A DNA stretch of 64,000 bases from positions 248,001 through 312,000 of the forward strand of contig JAIQDT010001131.1 in the NCBI GenBank assembly GCA_021521415.1, in the 5' to 3' direction. This document shows, piece after piece, positions 19,930 through 32,181 of this stretch. Each line of letters starts with the position of its first letter. Position 1 is the first letter of the stretch. Below the pieces are notes generated by a model. It worked only from the letters and a program-made list of their open reading frames with translations, searched no databases and was not told the origin of the DNA. The stretch is from Bidens hawaiensis (lineage: Eukaryota > Streptophyta > Magnoliopsida > Asterales > Asteraceae). Both the position numbers and the translations under genes were made by a program.

Positions 19930-21191
19930 AGAGCTTCCTCCTCCTTCAGTCCTTCTATCAAGTCGGAAAGTAGTAGCTTTCTGTTGAAAGATAGATATCT
20001 CCCTTTTGAACGGATGTTGAGCTGGAATGTTCTATCTCATTATGTCATGAAGGTCATCCATGTGGAGATATTCCAAGTCAGAATCTTCTTCAATTATGCC
20101 CTAAGCAGCACCATCAGAGTTTCTAAAGATAAATGAATTTGTCTTCTTTTTAAAATATATCTGAGATCTTCTTCCATTCCGTTGCACCTCTAAATTGGGC
20201 ATGTTTAACTGTCTTCTCATGCTTATACACTCCTTCATTGTAGCATAAGGATTAGTGATCTTCTTGGATTTTTCATAAGATTGTTATGTCATTCTTATGT
20301 CACTCATTCTCCTTTGCCTTTTGATCCTTTCTACTTCAGTGTATTCAAGTTTTCTTTTTTTTATTTAGCAATGGGAATCCTTTTCTAGCTTGTTCTTTCA
20401 AATACATTGATAAGTCATTTCTTTGTTTCCCAACAAATCTTTCTTTCTACTGATAATCAAATAAATGCAGACTTGCTAGCTCTTCAAGCTGCTCTTTGTT
20501 AAACTCCCTAAAATCATTCCTGATTATAATCATTTTAAGTTCACCACTATTCATGATCACCTTTAAGGTCTTGGTCCTTGAATCAAAATACAGATTCTTA
20601 GGCAGATCCACATTTGAAGGTGATCTTTGTTCTCTTTGAAAGCTGGACCTAGTGGTGGGGATGGGAGCTCTGGATGTAGAAGCCCTTGATGAGTAATGTC
20701 TTTGGGGTTGGGGCCTTTTCACATGTCCCTAGGACTCAAAACTTTTGACAATCTCATCTTTCTTCAGCATAATGATTGACAAGTAGTTGACACCTTCTCT
20801 AGATAAGATATTTATCATTTCCATGGTTTCTATGTCAATTTTTTTCTTCTGTAGGTGATCTTGGTATTTTTCCAGCTTGTCTTTTAGCACTTGATTGTAG
20901 AGACATGAATATCTTCTATTCATCCTCCACCTGATCAAAATATATCTTTTCATCATTAAGTAGCTCCTTTAATTGTGACTAACCCAAGTTGCCAAATACC
21001 TTGGCTGGCATACCCTTCTTCAACATAACTTGCCTTAGAATGTCAATCTTTTCTTTGTCTTCCCATGGCTTCATCTGGTTTTTCATTTCAAATTCAACCG
21101 GTTCTTTCTTCACCTCATTAATCAAGGAAGGAGTTTGAGTTAGCATAAGGGCAAGTGTCAAGAACAACAAAAATAATGAAGAAACCATCAA
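19930..21191 (-). pseudogene. decayed 3' ORF of the minus-oriented TE7 copy, unknown product
   Basis: Three minus-strand frames (about 60-90 codons each) and further coding-like stretches lie just upstream of the PPT/LTR. They include LPKNLYFDSRTKTLKVIMN, FNKEQLEELASLHLFDYQ and NMPNLEVQRNGRRSQIYF. Several stops and frame changes break it. The position, between pol and 3' LTR, is where some plant copia elements carry an additional ORF. I do not recognise the family. The strand of coding flips near 21195. Confidence 0.4.
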
Positions 21192-21440
21192 AAATGATGA
21201 TCTGTTTCTTCCAGTTTATCCACTTTCTCTAATCAGGAACTATTTGATGTAGTAGAGATGGAAAGCATGGAAGACTATATCAAAAGATGGTCAAGACAAA
21301 GAAATGACAAGATAGCCCAATCAAGTTGGAAAAACCCAACTTTGTGAAAAGCACTGTGTCAAGAGAAGAAACAAAAATTGAGCAATTTTTGCCCTTTTCC
21401 ATTAACTTTAATGGTCTCATTACTCATTAGATGACTATTA

Positions 21441-24400
21441 GTGTTGAACCCACTAGACCCAGTGAGAGATACAAGATGGGTCACTCAAGTGAAAAATTCA
21501 ATGGACAAGTGTGGTGCAAAGTCTATGATGTCTATGGTCATCACACTGACTCATGTCAGGAAAGATTCACTCCTTAACCTTTCAATGTACTTGACCATAC
21601 AGTATTTAGACATGAATTTGCATTCTACAAGTAAAGGTACAATGAATACTTGAGTAAGGGTGAGAAGATGAATGATGTTCAAGTCAAGAGTGAGACTGAA
21701 GTTGATAAGAAAAGCGAGGTTATTGATAAGAAAAAGGTTCCAGTGATTAAGAAACTAAACAGATCCACAATATGTTAAGTCTCAAGTTTCTATGAAATCT
21801 GCTGACTCTGATAAGTCAACAAGTTGTGAAAGGGAGAGCAAGCTAAAGAACAAAATGTTCAATAAAAAGAAATCAAAAGTACTCACTAGAAATGAAAAAA
21901 ATTATGTTGAAGAATGGTTTTGAACCACATGGTTTTCTTTGGAAGCCAAAATTTGAAACTCAAGTGAGTATCTTAAAGACAGAGACAGTCATTGAAGAAT
22001 GTACTAGCATAATTCCCTATGTTGGAGACTTATATGATACTAGCTATGAATATGATGATTCTTGTGAGCTAGTTTATGAGGATCCAAAACCAGATGCAAC
22101 AGTTGATGAAGTTGCTGATGATTTGCAGGCTGAATCAGCTTGTATTTAATCACTTAACTGATTCTTTTACTTTGTTTTGTGCAGGAACAATCCACTCCAA
22201 TGAATATGCATGGTACTTAGAAAGTGGATGTTCCAGGCACATGACCTGTGACAAAGATCATTGGTCAACTATAAGGAGAAAATTGAAGGACCAGCTGCAT
22301 TTGGTAGTGATGAATCTGGAGGGAAGATTGTGGGAAAAGACATTCTTACCAATGACGAAGTTTCTTTTGATAATGTGTTTTATGGAAGGATTACAATATA
22401 ATATTTTGAGCATATCTCAGATGTGTGATAAGTGTTATAAGGTTGGGTTTGAGGACTCACAATGTTTCATCCTTAAACTTGAATTTGTGATTTCTCCTGA
22501 TATGATCATTATGATGGCCCCTAGAAATAGAAATTTGTATGAATTGAGAATGAAAGATGCCATTTCTAGGGGTGGAACATGTTTTGTGTCAAAAGCCACT
22601 GAAAATGAAAAAAAAAATTGTGGCACAAAAAGCTTCGTCATGTCAATTTGAAGAATATGAATAAACTTGTTAAAGGTGAACATGTCATTGGTTTACCCAC
22701 AAGAGAGTTCAAGCTGGATGACAAGTGCATTTCTTGTCAAAAGGGAAAACATCACAAATCATCACAAAAAAAAACATATAAACTCCACTGAACAAATACT
22801 TGAAATGCATCATATGGATCTCTTTGGTCCTATGAGTGTTCCAAGTATTGGTAAGAAGAGATATTGTTTGGTGATTATTAATGTTTTTTCAAGATACGCA
22901 TGGTTTTATTTTCTGAACTCAAAGGATGAGGATGCTGAAATTATCAAAAGCTGTGTGACAAGGATTGATAACCAACTAGATGCAAGGGTGAAGGTCATGA
23001 GAAGTGATAATGGAACTGAGTTAAAAAATGGGGTAATGACTGAATTTTGTCAAGGTAAAGAAATTTTTCAATAATTCAGGCGCCTAGAACTCCTGAACAG
23101 AATGGGGTTGCAAAAAGGAGGAACTTAACATTGATTGAGGTTGCAAGAACCATGATAGCATATGCTTATTTTCCTATGACATTTTGGGTAGAGGCAATTA
23201 ACACAGCTTTCTATGTTCAAGACCGTCCTTCTCAATAAAATTCAAGACAAAACTCCTTATGAGATTTTGTACAAGAGAAAGCCCTACATCAAGTTTCTTA
23301 AGCCTTTTGGTTACAATTATTCTTTATTAAATACAAAAGATTATTTGAACAAATTTCAATCTAAATCTTTAGATTGTTTCTTTGTTGGATATTCAACACA
23401 CAAAAGACTACAGAGTTTATGTGAAGGATCATCTGAGTGAGATTGAATCTTCAGATATACAATTCAATGAAAATCAATTCAACACTGTTGACGGAGCATC
23501 ATTGCTATTTGATCTAGAGAAGTTATTCAAATCTTTCAATATTTACCTTAAAGAATTTGATGAAACTTTGTATAAAACAAGTGTCCCTGAAGCTACTTTA
23601 GAGAAGAATGTTGATGAAACTTTGTATAAGAACACTAAATTTTCCTTTGATAAGAATCCTTGTGATGTTGAATCTGAAGAGGAGCAGAATGAACATGTTG
23701 ATCATGAACAAGGTCAAGAAAATCATGTCTTGAATGGTGAACAAACAATTAACCAGCAAGATCAAGACCAAGATGACAGACAATCAAGATTTGAAACCTT
23801 GTTTCAAAACTAAAATATGGGAAGTGATCTTGCTTCAACATCAACTCAGAATGTTGAAGAAGAACGTGTAATGAACAATGAATCATTAGATATAGTCATT
23901 TAAGAACCTGATCTCAATGATACAAATCTTGATTCAACAATTACTTTAAATCAAATCATCCAAACTTCTTCTGTAGAAAGAAAAAATCCCGCTGAAAACA
24001 TAATAGGTAACCTGCATGAGTGAGTAACTAGAAGTGCATCTGAATCTACAAACATCTATTTGTACTCCTATTTTCTATCCCAAAGTGAACCCAAGAACAT
24101 AGTTCAAGCCTTAAAAGACAATACTTGGGTAGAAGCTATGCAAGAGGAGTTGGCTTAATTTAAAAACTTGCAAGTCTGGGAACTTGTTGATATGCCAAGA
24201 GGAAAGTTTGCAATTGGCACTAAATGGGTATTCAGGAATATGAAGGATGAAAGAGGGATTGTAACGAAGAACAAAGCAAGACTAGTTGCACTAGGATGCT
24301 CACAGGAAGAAGGGATTGATTTTGAAGAGGATTTTGCTCCTATAGCAAGGGTAGAAGCTATCATAATCTTCTTAGCGTATGCTACTTCTAAAAATAACAG

Positions 24401-25273
24401 AGTATTTCAATTGGATGTTAAAATCTTCTTTCTTAAATGGCAAGATAGAAGAGGAGGTGTATGTCACTCAACCTCCAGGTTTTGAGGATCCTGAGTATCC
24501 AAATAGAGTTTATAACCTTAACAAAGCTCTATATGGACTACATCAATCTCCAAGATCTTGGTATGATGAGTTGTCAAATCATTTACTTGTGAATGGTTTC
24601 CAAATGGGAGCCATTGATAAGACCCTTTTTCTATAAGAAAAGAGAAAGATATTTGCTTTTGGTTCAAGTATATGTTGATAATATCATCTTCAGATCTACA
24701 ACTGAAAAAAAGTGTTTGGAGTTTGAGGAGGTTATGAAGTCTAAATATTGTATGAGCTCTATGGGAGAGATGAATTTCTTTCTTGGCTTGCAAGTTCAAT
24801 AGAAGAAATATGGCATACTCATATGTCAATCTAATTATGTAAAAGAGATCTTGAACAAGGTCAAATGTTAAGACTTGAGGACAACTTCTACTCCAATGGA
24901 CACACATGAGAAGATGGTAGCTGATGAAAAGGGGTAGCTTGTAGATCAACATGAGTATAGAGCTAAGATTGGATCACTTATGTACCTGACTGCTTCAAAA
25001 ATAGACATTATCACTTATGTACCTGACTGCTTCAAGAACAGACATTATGTTTGCTTATGGTGTGTGTGAAAGATTTCAAGCAAATCCTAAAGTTACAAGC
25101 ATATTGAAATAAGACACCATTTCATTAGAGATTGAAGTGAGAAAGGTCTTATAGAAATGAAAAGAGTTGAAACTAGTGACAACTTGGTAGATTTATTCAC
25201 CAAGCCACTAGATAAAACAAGATTTCACTTTCTATTAAAAGCTTTAGGCATGATCAACTCTGAAGAAGTCTGA
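21441..25273 (+). pseudogene. TE7 Ty1/copia gag-pol remnant
   Basis: The copia order is readable through many stops and frameshifts. A gag-like stretch runs to about 22150. A protease remnant follows at about 22210 (WYLESGCSRHMTCD, catalytic Asp changed to Glu). The integrase lies at 22800-23190 (HMDLFGPM, RSDNGTEL). The RT is at 24130-24800 ([28 protein letters not shown]) with the active box YVDNIIF at about 24671, where YVDD is expected. The tail of the RNase H is at 25090-25260 (DLFTKPLDKTRF). It is clearly dead. No 5' LTR in plus orientation was found upstream. Confidence 0.85.
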
Positions 25274-26780
25274 TAGAAGGTATGTGCTCAATGTGCTAAC
25301 TGACTATCATTTCTAAGTTCTTGAGTGAGTAAGTTGTGTTCTATGTATGAATATGTAAATCTATTTTTAATGATATGTGCTTTAATGGTTATGTTTTACT
25401 TAGGTATCTGTGATGCTTAGGTATGTTTTCAGTGATTGATCATGATGTCTAGATAAGTGTGATTACATTTGTGCTGAAATGATTATCTGCATGATTATCT
25501 AATGTTTTTCTTGTAGTTTGATGATCTAAAATTAATATGTGATTAGGACACGATAGACTCTGCATAATTTATCTTAAATAGAAATTTATGTTAGTCTAGT
25601 TGTGTTAATTCATACCATATATTTTTTTATTATTCATGAGTATGTTATTGATTGCTTGTGTTAAAAATATGTTTTGATTTCAAACTTGTGTGCTCAAATG
25701 AACATTTTTCAAAGAATTTTTTAAAAGTAAATCATTTTTGATAAACTAGGCAAGTTAATGGTGTTGAGAAATGATAAAACTATTCATTTCAAGCTTTACA
25801 GAAGCTTATTAGGTTTTCATTGAAAATCGATTCAACCTTTTAGGAAATGATAGTAGATTGATTATTTATACCAAACATATGGATTTAATAGGCTAAAAGG
25901 ACTATTAGAGCAGTCATTGATATGTATAGTAGTTTTTTATGATGTGTACAAACTGAGGTGATATAAACATAATGAATATGCTAAACTTAATGTGGAGATA
26001 CATTGTTTAAATATGCATGTTTCAAGATAAATCTCTCCGAAAGATAGGCAAAAAAGTAATTACCCAGTCATACACAAGCCTGTTGGTACTTGGTCACTCA
26101 AAATGAAATACTTTATATATATATGACAAAGAACAAATTTGAGCAAAAAGGATTATAAATCAACCAAAAGTTGATAAATTTACAAACATGAGGGTTTAAA
26201 CTAGAACTACAGAGGTGGTGCATAAATGTAAGTCCTAAACACCTTGAATGAAAGATGTGTAAGTCCGTATTGCGTGGTATGTAAGTCCAACGTTCAACCT
26301 CAAATTTAAAAAGTTTTGAAAAGAAAAACCTATTAAAAAAGTTTAAATGTTCTGTCATAAAATATTTTGACCAAATATATGGAGGATGGAGTCAATTTGA
26401 GGTGATATGGAGAACGCAGATTAAGCCTTGAGAAGAGATATGGAACATCATAGTGCAATAAGTGCTATCCATTTATGTGTTATGCAACTAATTGAACCTT
26501 AAGCATATCATCAGAGTAATGAAATTCTTGCAAAGTAAATACCTGCTATTAACCTTCCTAATGTGTCATAATAATGCCAAGAATAAAGTATTGAAAGGTG
26601 ACTTAATCAGTATGATCCTGTGTTGATATATTTTCATAAAAGAAAAGTATATGCAATGATTTAACGGAAATTTGATCTCATTATGCACCATTTGCTCTTA
26701 AACTTTGAATCTAAAAGATAAAAACTAATTAAAATAAGGTTAAAGTCAAAAAGTGGTGCATTGTCACTTTGAATATGTCT
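25274..26780. other. noncoding tail after TE7 pol
   Basis: AT-rich sequence with no supported gene. The open frame on the minus strand at 26113-26358 has no recognisable similarity and looks fortuitous. Confidence 0.5.
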
Positions 26781-26789
26781 GCATACTTA

Positions 26790-27825
26790 ATCCCGAGTAA
26801 ACTTTGATGTTTTTAAACTTTCGAGTAAACTTAGGTGTTTGTATTTGAAGTTTAACTCATTCGAGCTTAGATGATACTACTTTGTTATGAATATGTCTGA
26901 TCATGCATTTTCGAGTAAACTTCGATGTTTATGTACTTTCGAGTAAACTTGGTTGATTTATTAGAAGGTCATCTCATCAGAGCATACTTGATGAATTTGT
27001 GATATAAATGTGTCAAAATATGCTTTGAATAAGTGTTTCGAGTAAACTTGGGTGTTTTAGTTGAAACTTGTCTATTTCAAGCATACTTTATGACTTTGGA
27101 TTAAATTTGATCAAAATGAATACTTTTCGAGTGAACTTGACTATTACTTCCTGTTTAGCTCTATCGAGTAAACATGGTAAATATGCCAAGCATACTTGTT
27201 AAAATATTGATTTACTTATGTGTTATATATGTCTAAATAATCACTCTGAAATTGCAAGTGTTTTCGAGTAAACTTTGTTTATTGAGCAAACATCATGCTT
27301 AGAGAACACCTGTAGACTAAAATAATAGTTCAAGTGTTCTCCAAGCATACTTGCATATTTCAGAAACTTTCAAACAAGCTTTACTTTCCGAGTACACTTT
27401 ATGCTTTGAGCACACTTGTATATTAAAAATTAATATATCAAGTCTTCTCAAGCACACTTGGTACATTTAAAATATTGTCGAGTAAACTTTTTTTTTGAGT
27501 GTACTTGAAAGTATATCTCTAGATAAGGTTATCTCTTTGCTTTTCTAAGGAGAACCAAGTAAAATTTTTGATGATAAGGTATTCGAGTAAAGTTGATATT
27601 TAGAAATATTTCTAAGTTACTATTTTGGGATCTTTATTGCTCTCGAGCAAGGTTGCCTATTTGATCAAATGTGCTTGATTATTTGGCTTGTGATTAATTT
27701 CTTGAGCAATCTTGTATATTCGAGTAAGCTTCTTTCATTTTATTTACTTAGTCTATTCCTAATAAGTTTTTAAACATGAGCAAACTTTGGGGACGAGAAA
27801 GCTTAGTAAAACACTTTATCGAGCA
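26790..27825 (+). repeat. irregular array of the motif TCGAGTAAACTTGG
   Basis: About 15 copies of CGAG(T/C)AAACTT(G/T)G and close variants occur at irregular spacing of 20-110 bp, for example at about 26795, 26821, 26911, 26940, 27040, 27128, 27263, 27478 and 27720. Related TCGAGCAA words fill both TE7 LTRs. No coding signal. Confidence 0.8.
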
Positions 27826-27832
27826 AGCTTTG

Positions 27833-28141
27833 TGTTGGAATATTTGATATCTTGGTTTTTGGCAGTATTCATGTACTAAATGACAAAAATCATTTAAAAC
27901 CCACTTTCAAATGCACAAGGCAAACACTATAAAAGGGAGACTTAGAAAAATTTTCATTTCATAATTCCCCCCTCTCTCTCTTGCATTATTATCTATTTGC
28001 TCGCAACCTATATACCCAAACGTTGCTCTTTAATCCTACCTATAATTAGTCATCCACTTAATTATGACTCAGTAAGCTTCAATTGAATAATTCCTACACT
28101 CATTATATGAGTTCAGGGTTTCCATTTTATATTAAATGGCA
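27833..28141 (+). repeat. possible short LTR or promoter segment of a copia element
   Basis: Begins TGTTGGAATATTTG, a common copia LTR start. It has a TATA box (CTATAAAAGGGAG at about 27928) followed by pyrimidine-rich sequence, and ends near GGCA. No PBS or PPT was found, so its status is uncertain. Confidence 0.35.
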
Positions 28142-28156
28142 TCACTGTTTTCTGTG

Positions 28157-29199
28157 TGTTGAGTCAAAGATTTGACCTAAAAGATTTATAAGGAAGATTG
28201 GAATCTTCTCAACCTTCTCTGAAATAGCTAAGTATGGAATCCGAGCACACTTGGACTCCCGGGCAAGGTTTACTTACCCTAGCGAGGTATTTTGTCCATC
28301 GAGCAAGGTTATCTTCTAGAATTCTTCTTTAGTGAATATCCGAGCAGGGTTCACTATGTCTAGCAAGATTGTTCTTCATAGCAAAGCAAGGTTTACTTCA
28401 GAGTAGGCTCTTGGCTAACCAATTTCATGAAACCAAGTGATTGGAAGATCAGGCAAGGTATTCTTTAATAATACAGTTGTCCGAGCAGGCTTGATGTGAG
28501 TAATGAAATATCTCAAGTTACATTGGGCAGGGTTCAACTTAAGAAGGCTTAAGTGTTACCAAGCTCATTTTGATTTGCTAAATAAGCTATTCCCCAGCAA
28601 GGAGTTGAAAGGATCATTTAAGAGCAAGGTTGCTCGTATGGTCATGTCGGGCAAAGGTTGATATGATCAAGAAGATTGAAGTCTGCTAGGTGAGTATTTT
28701 GTTAGGAAAATACTCTAAGTAAAATCTACTCGGAGAACTGTTCCCGAGCATACTTCAAGGTTACTCGGGCTACTAGGACAAGAAGGCGCAAAGCCTACTT
28801 GGAAAAGACAACTTATGTAAATTCTACCCGAAAGACCTGTTTTTACACTTAATATAACTTTGAATATGTAATTTGAATGTGTATCTTTTATTAGGGTTTC
28901 TAGAAGGAATGACAACTGTCAAGAGGTGTCAGGCCTATAAATAGAATATTTTAGGGCACACCTCCTACAGAATTTCGACAACAAACTTTACACTTTTAAG
29001 ACCTTAAGGAATATTTTCTGACTGAGTGTGGCGGCTGACATAGGATCGTATGGATATAACTTTCCAACCAAGAAACCCTAAACTGATTAACGTTTGTATG
29101 ATTCGTTTATAAAAATTGAAATCTTTTGAGTGATTCTTGTGTGTTAGTTACTTTTAATTAATCCTTCAGCAACTACACTGTTTGTTTCTGATTCTGCCA
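28157..29199 (+). repeat. TE7 LTR copy b (plus orientation)
   Basis: Homologous to the reverse complement of 18761-19739, with many substitutions and indels. It ends TTCTGCCA. No target duplication, PPT or PBS is apparent at its edges. It may be a solo or truncated LTR. Confidence 0.6.
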
Positions 29200-29466
29200 T
29201 TAAAAAACAGTTTTCTTTCTCTAAAGAGCAACTGTCGTTGACTCTCTTGTCGACACATTTATTGGGTGAGTTATGACTTGATTGTGAGTGTGAGTGATCA
29301 TACGGGACCTGACACTGTGTAGGTTATTAATTTTTCGAAGAACAGGTTCATAAAGATTATCCTTTATAATTTCTTCTTCAAATTTACCTTTATGCATGTC
29401 CAATTAATGTTCTTTAATGACTAATTATTGCTTTGAATGTAATTTTGTCCGTGATTGTGTAGAACA

Positions 29467-31010
29467 ATGGTATATCCTTTTGAACCAAAACACAACATGT
29501 GCGCCATTCTTCAAATTACAGAGGAGAACAGGCCTGTGGAGCTAATGATTAGATGGTTGGTACATTCAAATCTTCGGTTTGCTTTAATAGAGAGCCCTAT
29601 GATATACAGAAATCATCATATTGATCACTGGCGATCAGCACAACTAGAAGATGATATCAATGGTCGCCGGATTGAGGCCACATTGTTAGGAAGGGAAGTT
29701 GAAATTACGAAGAACCTGATTAGAATAAACCTTCAACTACAAGATAATCTTGAAGTATAACTTTCTTACACTACCTAAAGATTGTTGAAGATATTTTAAG
29801 AGACAATACGGTATCAGAGAACTGTGAATGAAGGCAAATTCCATAAAGGAATGTTCCCTGTGTTATACAGATTTCTTATCCACCATATTATTCAGGGTTT
29901 TACACCCCGAAAGGGGACATGGACACTTATGAGTAGGGAAATTTCAATATCAACCGTTGTTGTCTATGATCGCCCATTTAATATTTCGAGTTTGATATTT
30001 GAGGGGATGGTTACCAATTTGAGGAAGGCAGAGAATGATCGCTTCTTGATGTATCCAAGGTTCCTTCAAATAAGGTTCAATATTTAGCATCCCGACCTTC
30101 CAACATCCGGGATTATACATGTTTTACAGGACCCCAATGTATTTAGAAGAAAAAACAGATTGGGTTCGACTAGCCATTTTAACCCTAAAGTGGACTATGA
30201 TATCCTCCCATGGTTGGTTGAAAATGGAGTGGAAATTATGGAGGTTCCTGCGTCACCAAGGTTGAGCAGTGATGAGGAGAGTAGTGATAGTGAAGGATAT
30301 GATTATTTGTCTAATTCTGATGATAATGATGATGGGCAAAAAGGAGATAATATTATTGTTGAAGGAGATGGTGAATGAGAGGCAGAAGTTGAGATTGTCA
30401 ATGAGTTTGTGATACCTGCTGAGGGGGAGTATGTGAATGATGTATCTGATGCAACTGTGATCATGGAAAACATTGTGTCTACACCACTTACTTTACAACA
30501 AACTCAATCACCATCTCAAGACCAAACCCAGTCACCACCACAAAACCAAACCCTTGAGGCGTATATCCCCTCACCGCCATATCAAGATCAAATATATGAA
30601 TCATACATTCCATCACCACCTACTTCCCCACAACCCCAAACCCAACCTGAAACTGAAACCCAAACCCAAACCCAAACCAAAACCAAAACCAAAACCAAAA
30701 CCCAACCTAAACTTGAAACCCGAAACCAACCTGAAACTGAAACCCAAACCCATACCCACACCCAAACTCATACTGACGCAGAACCTTACGTCCCAGAATT
30801 GATCCCATACCATATAAAAAACCACCCTAGTACACCATATCAATCACCAACTCACTCCATCAACTTTGAACAACAAGATACATCTTCATCTCCAACAACC
30901 CATAGCCTAACAGCAATAATTCAAACACTTAACCCTTTGCCAAGCACAAGTGAAATCATTATTGAGAGCCCACCTCACACCACTCAACCAACTCATTTAC
31001 CTGATATATA
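29467..31010 (+). pseudogene. extra ORF of a copia-group element (copy A), decayed
   Basis: Starts MVYPFEPKHNMCAIL and continues through a few stops and frame changes. Segments align with the TE6 ORF at 41657-44517: HNMCA, GREVEITKNLIR, RFLIHHII, FNISSLIFEGM and FLMYPRFLQ. An acidic stretch (DEESSDSEG) and a long Pro/Gln/Thr region with TQTQTKTKTK repeats follow. I associate this family with Asteraceae retrotransposons; no enzymatic motif is seen. It continues after the TE2 insertion with coding-like sequence at 35659-35976. Confidence 0.55.
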
Positions 31011-31196
31011 GAAACCTTCCTAACTATAGCCGTTAAGCATAATGTCCCCTTCATGAAAAATTACAGGTTTCACCCAAATTATCCTTTTCTCAATACACTA
31101 CACACCAGTAATATGTACCGTACCAACTACCTAAAAAAGCTTTAAGATTTTTCTGGTATTTGTTTAAAATTTCACGGTGGCCATGTCCTTTAACTA

Positions 31197-31648
31197 TGTT
31201 GGTGCATAAATGTCAGTAGTTCATATGTCTAAAGTCTGTAATCGAGTATGTAATATTGTTTATGTATTTGTTTGTTTAATGCGAAGTTGTTGACAAGTTC
31301 GCCTAGGCGAACTTGTTAACCAAGCGAAGTTGTTAACAAGTTCGCCTAGGCGAACTTGTTGAACGAGCGAAGTTATGGACAACTTCGCCTGAGGCGAAGT
31401 TGTCGTGTATTTATATAGGTTACGGGTGTTGGTTTTAAGTGGTTAATTTACGTGTAATTCAGTGAGTCAAGTGACGTGAGGTCGAGAGTCTGTAAGTATC
31501 ACGTGTTGAGTTATTAATATAACGTGTGTTTGTTCGTATCGTGTTCGCGTGTTTGTGTGCTTGTGTTCTACGTCCGTAACGATCTACACAGGGATTCCGC
31601 ACCTGTGTATATCGGGATATCTCGTGTGATCCGTCCAGGGAACCTACA
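31197..31648 (+). repeat. TE2 5' LTR with three long palindromes
   Basis: 452 bp. Palindromes built on AAGTTCGCCT/AGGCGAACTT lie at 31293-31316 (24 bp, perfect) and 31335-31360 (26 bp, perfect). A third lies at 31378-31404 (13-bp arms, one-base centre). Confidence 0.96.
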
Positions 31649-31650
31649 AT

Positions 31651-31662
31651 TGGTATCAGAGC
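31651..31662 (+). other. TE2 primer-binding site
   Basis: TGGTATCAGAGC, complementary to the 3' end of initiator methionine tRNA, two bases after the LTR. Confidence 0.95.
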
Positions 31663-31834
31663 TTTTGCTCGATTGTGTGGTTCGGGATATTCACGCGGGT
31701 GTAGAATTTGTCCCGTTTTGACTATTCACGGGACGAGTTTTTGGTGTTTTTGCTCATTCTAGCCTCCTACCAGTGTGTTCAAGCCTTTAAACCGTCAAAA
31801 ACGTCGTTAAAATCCGATTTTCAGATCTGCAGAA

Positions 31835-32150
31835 AGTTTAAGTTCGTCAGGCGAAGTTGCTGTTCATCAGGCGAAGTTGCCGTTAGGATACGTAGGGTTT
31901 CAGCGAAGATATAAGGAGAAGCGAAGTTATTTACAACTTCGCCTACCTCCTCAACTTCGCCTAGCTCAGCGAAGTTCTCATCAAGTTCGCCTACTTTCTA
32001 AGTTCGCTTACCCTTAGCGAAGTAATTCTCAACTTCGCCCAGTCACGCGAATTTAAGAAGGATCCAGCGAAGTTATTACTTAAGCGAAGTTATCCTTAAC
32101 TTCGCCTACAGTACTGTTCAGAAATTTTTTTTTTAACTTCGCCTACTCAG
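31835..32150 (+). repeat. TE2 leader array of GCGAAGTT / AACTTCGC
   Basis: Around sixteen direct or inverted copies of the eight-base word and close variants fall within about 310 bp between PBS and gag start. The same word forms the LTR palindromes. Confidence 0.9.
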
Positions 32151-32181
32151 AATTTTTCGGGTTTCTTAGTCTTCAAGAAGG

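Noticed and set aside
30473..30843. Frames rich in KPKPKP or GFGFGF over the ACC/CAA repeat
   Set aside because: Out-of-frame readings of low-complexity repeat; the TQTKTK frame continues the upstream ORF.
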